Shown here piece by piece: positions 7,220 through 8,954 of a stretch of 8,954 bases of DNA (the stretch's first letter is position 1; every line of letters starts with the position of its first letter). Source of the stretch: an uncultured Prevotella sp. Its GTDB lineage: Bacteria > Bacteroidota > Bacteroidia > Bacteroidales > Bacteroidaceae. The stretch lies in assembly GCA_947072805.1 (NCBI GenBank), contig CAMTJK010000137.1:1-8954 (forward strand). The letters are read 5' to 3'. The notes below the pieces were generated by a model. The model saw only the letters and a list, made by a program, of their open reading frames with translations, had not been told where the DNA came from and did no database searches. The position numbers and the translations under genes were made by a program.

Positions 7220-8476
7220 TTACCATTTATCTTTTGTACGTATTTTGTCTTCCCAACGATGATCTTTCGGAAAATCCTCACCATTCCATGCTTTTTGCTG
7301 GGTACATGCTTGTGCTTCGTCAGTCCAAAATGGATGATTTTGCGGAAGTCCAAGTGGCATAAAAGCAAGCGAAGTCATATACAACGAACCATTGTTAGTG
7401 TACCAATCTGCTATTCCGGTTTGCTGGCCACAAAAACCAATGGTAAGGAATCCTGCCTCATTGAAGTTTTTGTGTCTATCAAACATACGATGCATCACCT
7501 TAGTTATTGCCGCTCTAACCTGACCATTAGACAAGCCCTCCGGCAATTTATCATACCATGCCACTAAAGCTAAAGGTTGTAAAGCTGCAAGTCGATAAGG
7601 TATGCTTCTTCCGAAAACCGGGAATGTACCATCAGGAGAAATAAAACGTTCTAGGATGATTGCATATCTTTGAGCACGATTAAGGGCGCGTTCATAATAC
7701 CTACGATAATCGATTCGAGTGTTTACCTTCGCATCAATCATGGCGCCTAATGTCTCAAGATACATAGGGTGAAAAACATACGATGAATAATAATCAAAAG
7801 CAAAATCTGGTCCGTCGGAATACCAGCCGTCACCAACATACCACTCTTCTACTTTTCTGCAAGCAGTATTGATACGGAAAACATCATAGGGAGCTCCTGC
7901 TTTAGCTAAAAAGCCTTCGATTACAGAAGAAAAAAGGAACCAATTGGTATATGGAGGATCAATACTTCGTAATTTTATGAACTCCGCAATATATCTATTC
8001 TTGGTTTGTGTATCCAATGGTGTCCACAAAGTATCATAAGCTCTCAAAAAACTTTCGGCTATATACGCTGCATCTACTAAATTCTGTCCTGTTCTACCCC
8101 AACATAAATAATCTGCTGACTCTGGATCTACCGCATTGGCATATGCTGCTAAAGCCCATTCCCTCAATTGCTTGCGTTGAACGCCTTCAGAAGTATCGTC
8201 GTCTGGAAGTGTAAGCCACGGTGCTATTCCTGCCATCAAGCGACCAAATGTTTCCATATATACGACACTTTTATCTCTGTTGTCAAAAGTTGGACTGAAC
8301 TCCGTTTGCATGTTCCTGTGCAAATTCCCGGATGCCATATTTTCCAGTACCGGTTTCGCAATACTATAGGCTAACGAGCACCAATATTCTCTGTCTGTTT
8401 GGACCTCTTTTTTCTTTGCCTCTACTGACTGTAGTACAAATGCAGCAAAAATAATGAAAAGCAATTTCTTATTCAT
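7220..8476 (-). CDS. Secreted DUF2264 protein, probable (alpha/alpha)-toroid glycan-active enzyme
   Basis: This 418-aa protein has a signal peptide (MNKK, core 5-17, probable cut after VEA at 20, no lipobox Cys) and then a full DUF2264-type domain. Recognisable conserved stretches: FGRLMAGIAPWL (77-88), WGRTGQNLVDAAYIAESFLRA (126-146), NWFLFSSVIEGFL (178-190), GDGWYSDGPDFAFDYYSSYVFHPMYL (215-240), PVFGRSIPYRLAALQPLAL (286-304) and WYTNNGSLYMTSLAFMPLGLP (358-378). The aromatic- and Asp/His-rich repeats suit an alpha-helical toroid with a sugar-binding cleft. From memory, CAZy places some DUF2264 proteins in GH154, with exo-beta-glucuronidase activity in Bacteroides; I cannot verify that this protein belongs there. 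It is the first gene of a two-gene unit with a GH35 beta-galactosidase, which supports a glycan-trimming role. Expression probably depends on the promoter near 8619 and the long structured leader. Start ATG 8474-8476 fits the signal peptide. Confidence 0.88.
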   Translation of the reverse strand: MNKKLLFIIFAAFVLQSVEAKKKEVQTDREYWCSLAYSIAKPVLENMASGNLHRNMQTEFSPTFDNRDKSVVYMETFGRLMAGIAPWLTLPDDDTSEGVQRKQLREWALAAYANAVDPESADYLCWGRTGQNLVDAAYIAESFLRAYDTLWTPLDTQTKNRYIAEFIKLRSIDPPYTNWFLFSSVIEGFLAKAGAPYDVFRINTACRKVEEWYVGDGWYSDGPDFAFDYYSSYVFHPMYLETLGAMIDAKVNTRIDYRRYYERALNRAQRYAIILERFISPDGTFPVFGRSIPYRLAALQPLALVAWYDKLPEGLSNGQVRAAITKVMHRMFDRHKNFNEAGFLTIGFCGQQTGIADWYTNNGSLYMTSLAFMPLGLPQNHPFWTDEAQACTQQKAWNGEDFPKDHRWEDKIRTKDKW

Positions 8477-8529
8477 TTATATTTGTATTATATTGTGATA
8501 TTAATATTTTTCTGACATAACATAAGTAT

Positions 8530-8607
8530 CTGTAAATTAGGCGATTGGTAATTATTACGGTCATTTTACAGTGATTGTTTACAAAGAAATATATACAATA
8601 ATCGCCT
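8530..8607 (-). promoter_or_regulatory. Structured 5' leader of the DUF2264-GH35 operon (possible pseudoknot or switch)
   Basis: In the predicted transcript, element A AGGCGAUU (8607-8600) is complementary to A' AAUCGCCU (8546-8539), 8 bp. Element B CUGUAAA (8571-8565) is complementary to B' UUUACAG (8536-8530), 7 bp. The order A-B-A'-B' is interleaved, so the helices either form a pseudoknot or compete. A and B are 28 nt apart, B and A' 18 nt, A' and B' only 2 nt, so A' and B' could stack on one strand. A 5-bp hairpin (8595-8599/8574-8578) can form inside the first loop. I match it to no known riboswitch. Function is inferred only from position and pairing. Confidence 0.5.
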
Positions 8608-8618
8608 TTCACCGAGGA

Positions 8619-8648
8619 CAAAGTTAGTGATTTATTTTGTATGGCAGA
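8619..8648 (-). promoter_or_regulatory. Probable promoter of the DUF2264-GH35 operon
   Basis: The minus strand carries TAACTTTG (8619-8626), a perfect -7 box. The best -33 candidate is TCTG (8645-8648) at an 18-nt spacing, one mismatch and slightly short, so this promoter is weak at -33 and may need an activator. Expected start near 8612 gives a leader of about 136 nt, far longer than the 12-25 nt predicted for the other protein genes in this window. Confidence 0.65.
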
Positions 8649-8724
8649 TGATTTAACCAAGTATTTTGATGGACGAATGAAAAATACAAGCAGAAATCAA
8701 ACTAACATAATACTGTTTCACTAG

Positions 8725-8745
8725 TTCAGACGACCGTCGTCTCAA
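8725..8745. promoter_or_regulatory. GC-rich palindrome, possible operator or activator site
   Basis: The core agacgac-c-gtcgtct (8728-8742) is a perfect 7-bp inverted repeat around one central base. With one mismatch it extends to 10-bp arms (8725-8734 and 8736-8745). It stands out in an AT-rich spacer about 100 bp upstream of the DUF2264 -7 box, a distance suited to an upstream activator site. No regulator gene lies in the window, so the binding protein is unknown. Confidence 0.45.
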
Positions 8746-8890
8746 ACCCAAATAGTTCATTTGACAACTAACAGGTCATTCCCGAGAAATCCACATTTGC
8801 ATACCTATTCCTGTATTGTCTTGTACCGTTAGGGATGAGTGATAGCATGAGCGCTCGTAACTGCACTTAATGAAAGTTAATTTGTAAAGA

Positions 8891-8903
8891 TATTTGGTGG
8901 AAT
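8891..8903 (+). promoter_or_regulatory. Promoter-like -33 element pointing out of the window
   Basis: TATTTGGTGGAAT on the plus strand is identical over 13 bases to the -33 region of the tRNA-Arg promoter (minus strand, 202-214). No TAnnTTTG follows at 19-21 nt, so it is either a degenerate promoter or a chance match in a common Bacteroidales promoter context. If active, it would drive a gene to the right of the window. Confidence 0.3.
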
Positions 8904-8954
8904 TTAACATTTTTAAATCCGACATTCTAGGTGTAAATATTTGTTAATGAAAGT

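Larger units (their letters stand above)
8627..8954. other. Non-coding upstream region to the window edge
   Basis: No convincing gene is present on either strand in this 328-nt stretch. It contains the palindrome at 8725-8745, an 8-bp palindrome gagcgctc (8849-8856), an 11-bp direct repeat ttaatgaaagt (8867-8877 and 8944-8954, the second touching the window end), and a plus-strand TATTTGGTGGAAT (8891-8903). Base composition is AT-rich like the other spacers. It is probably a divergent or tandem intergenic region whose other gene starts beyond the window. Confidence 0.6.

Noticed and set aside
8469..8660. 63-codon minus-strand frame overlapping the DUF2264 start by 8 nt
   Set aside because: Its ATG lies upstream of the predicted transcription start, so the full frame would not be transcribed. 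The inner 31-codon part (8469-8564) overlaps the paired leader elements and resembles no known peptide. An upstream-ORF role is possible but unsupported.
8641..8724. 27-codon plus-strand frame starting MADDLTKYFDGRMK
   Set aside because: Too short and without a promoter box or ribosome-binding site. It overlaps the -33 region of the opposite-strand promoter.
1..8954. CRISPR array, insertion sequence, toxin-antitoxin or defence system
   Set aside because: No regularly spaced repeats, transposase, or defence-type proteins appear; all seven protein genes have ordinary metabolic, membrane or glycan-related assignments.

Overview
This window looks like chromosomal DNA from a member of the Bacteroidales (Bacteroides/Prevotella-like). 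The evidence is AT-rich spacers, several copies of the Bacteroidetes -7 promoter box TAnnTTTG (one perfectly spaced from a TTTG -33 box), few Shine-Dalgarno sites, and protein families in the forms usual for gut Bacteroidales. Every supported gene is on the minus strand, so transcription runs from high to low coordinates.

Layout in order of transcription. Positions 8477-8954 form a long non-coding region with a -7 box near 8619-8626, a GC-rich palindrome at 8725-8745, and a structured 5' leader of about 136 nt. Next is a two-gene unit: a secreted DUF2264 protein (7220-8476), then 21 nt later a secreted GH35 beta-galactosidase with a C-terminal F5/8-type (CBM32-like) region (4808-7198). truA (3975-4703) has its own promoter and is followed 7 nt later by an EamA/DMT-type transporter (3050-3967). 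A third unit pairs a short NfeD-type membrane protein (2411-2854) with an SPFH/band-7 protein (1450-2406), 4 nt apart. A 72-bp imperfect inverted repeat (1349-1420) separates that unit from dapA (299-1186). The window ends with tRNA-Arg(ACG) (78-151), which has a clear promoter and a strong intrinsic terminator.

Most genes are housekeeping (lysine/diaminopimelate synthesis, tRNA and tRNA modification, membrane-quality SPFH/NfeD pair). The accessory part is the DUF2264-GH35 pair. It is probably a small exo-acting glycan-trimming operon in which one enzyme removes a cap and the other releases the galactose beneath. No SusC/SusD pair, regulator, mobile element or CRISPR is visible here.

The points most worth a second look are the interleaved A-B-A'-B' pairing (pseudoknot topology) in the DUF2264 leader, the upstream palindrome, the apparently permuted F5/8 C-terminus of the GH35 enzyme, loss of the lysine-feedback residues in DapA, and the orphan 72-bp inverted repeat.
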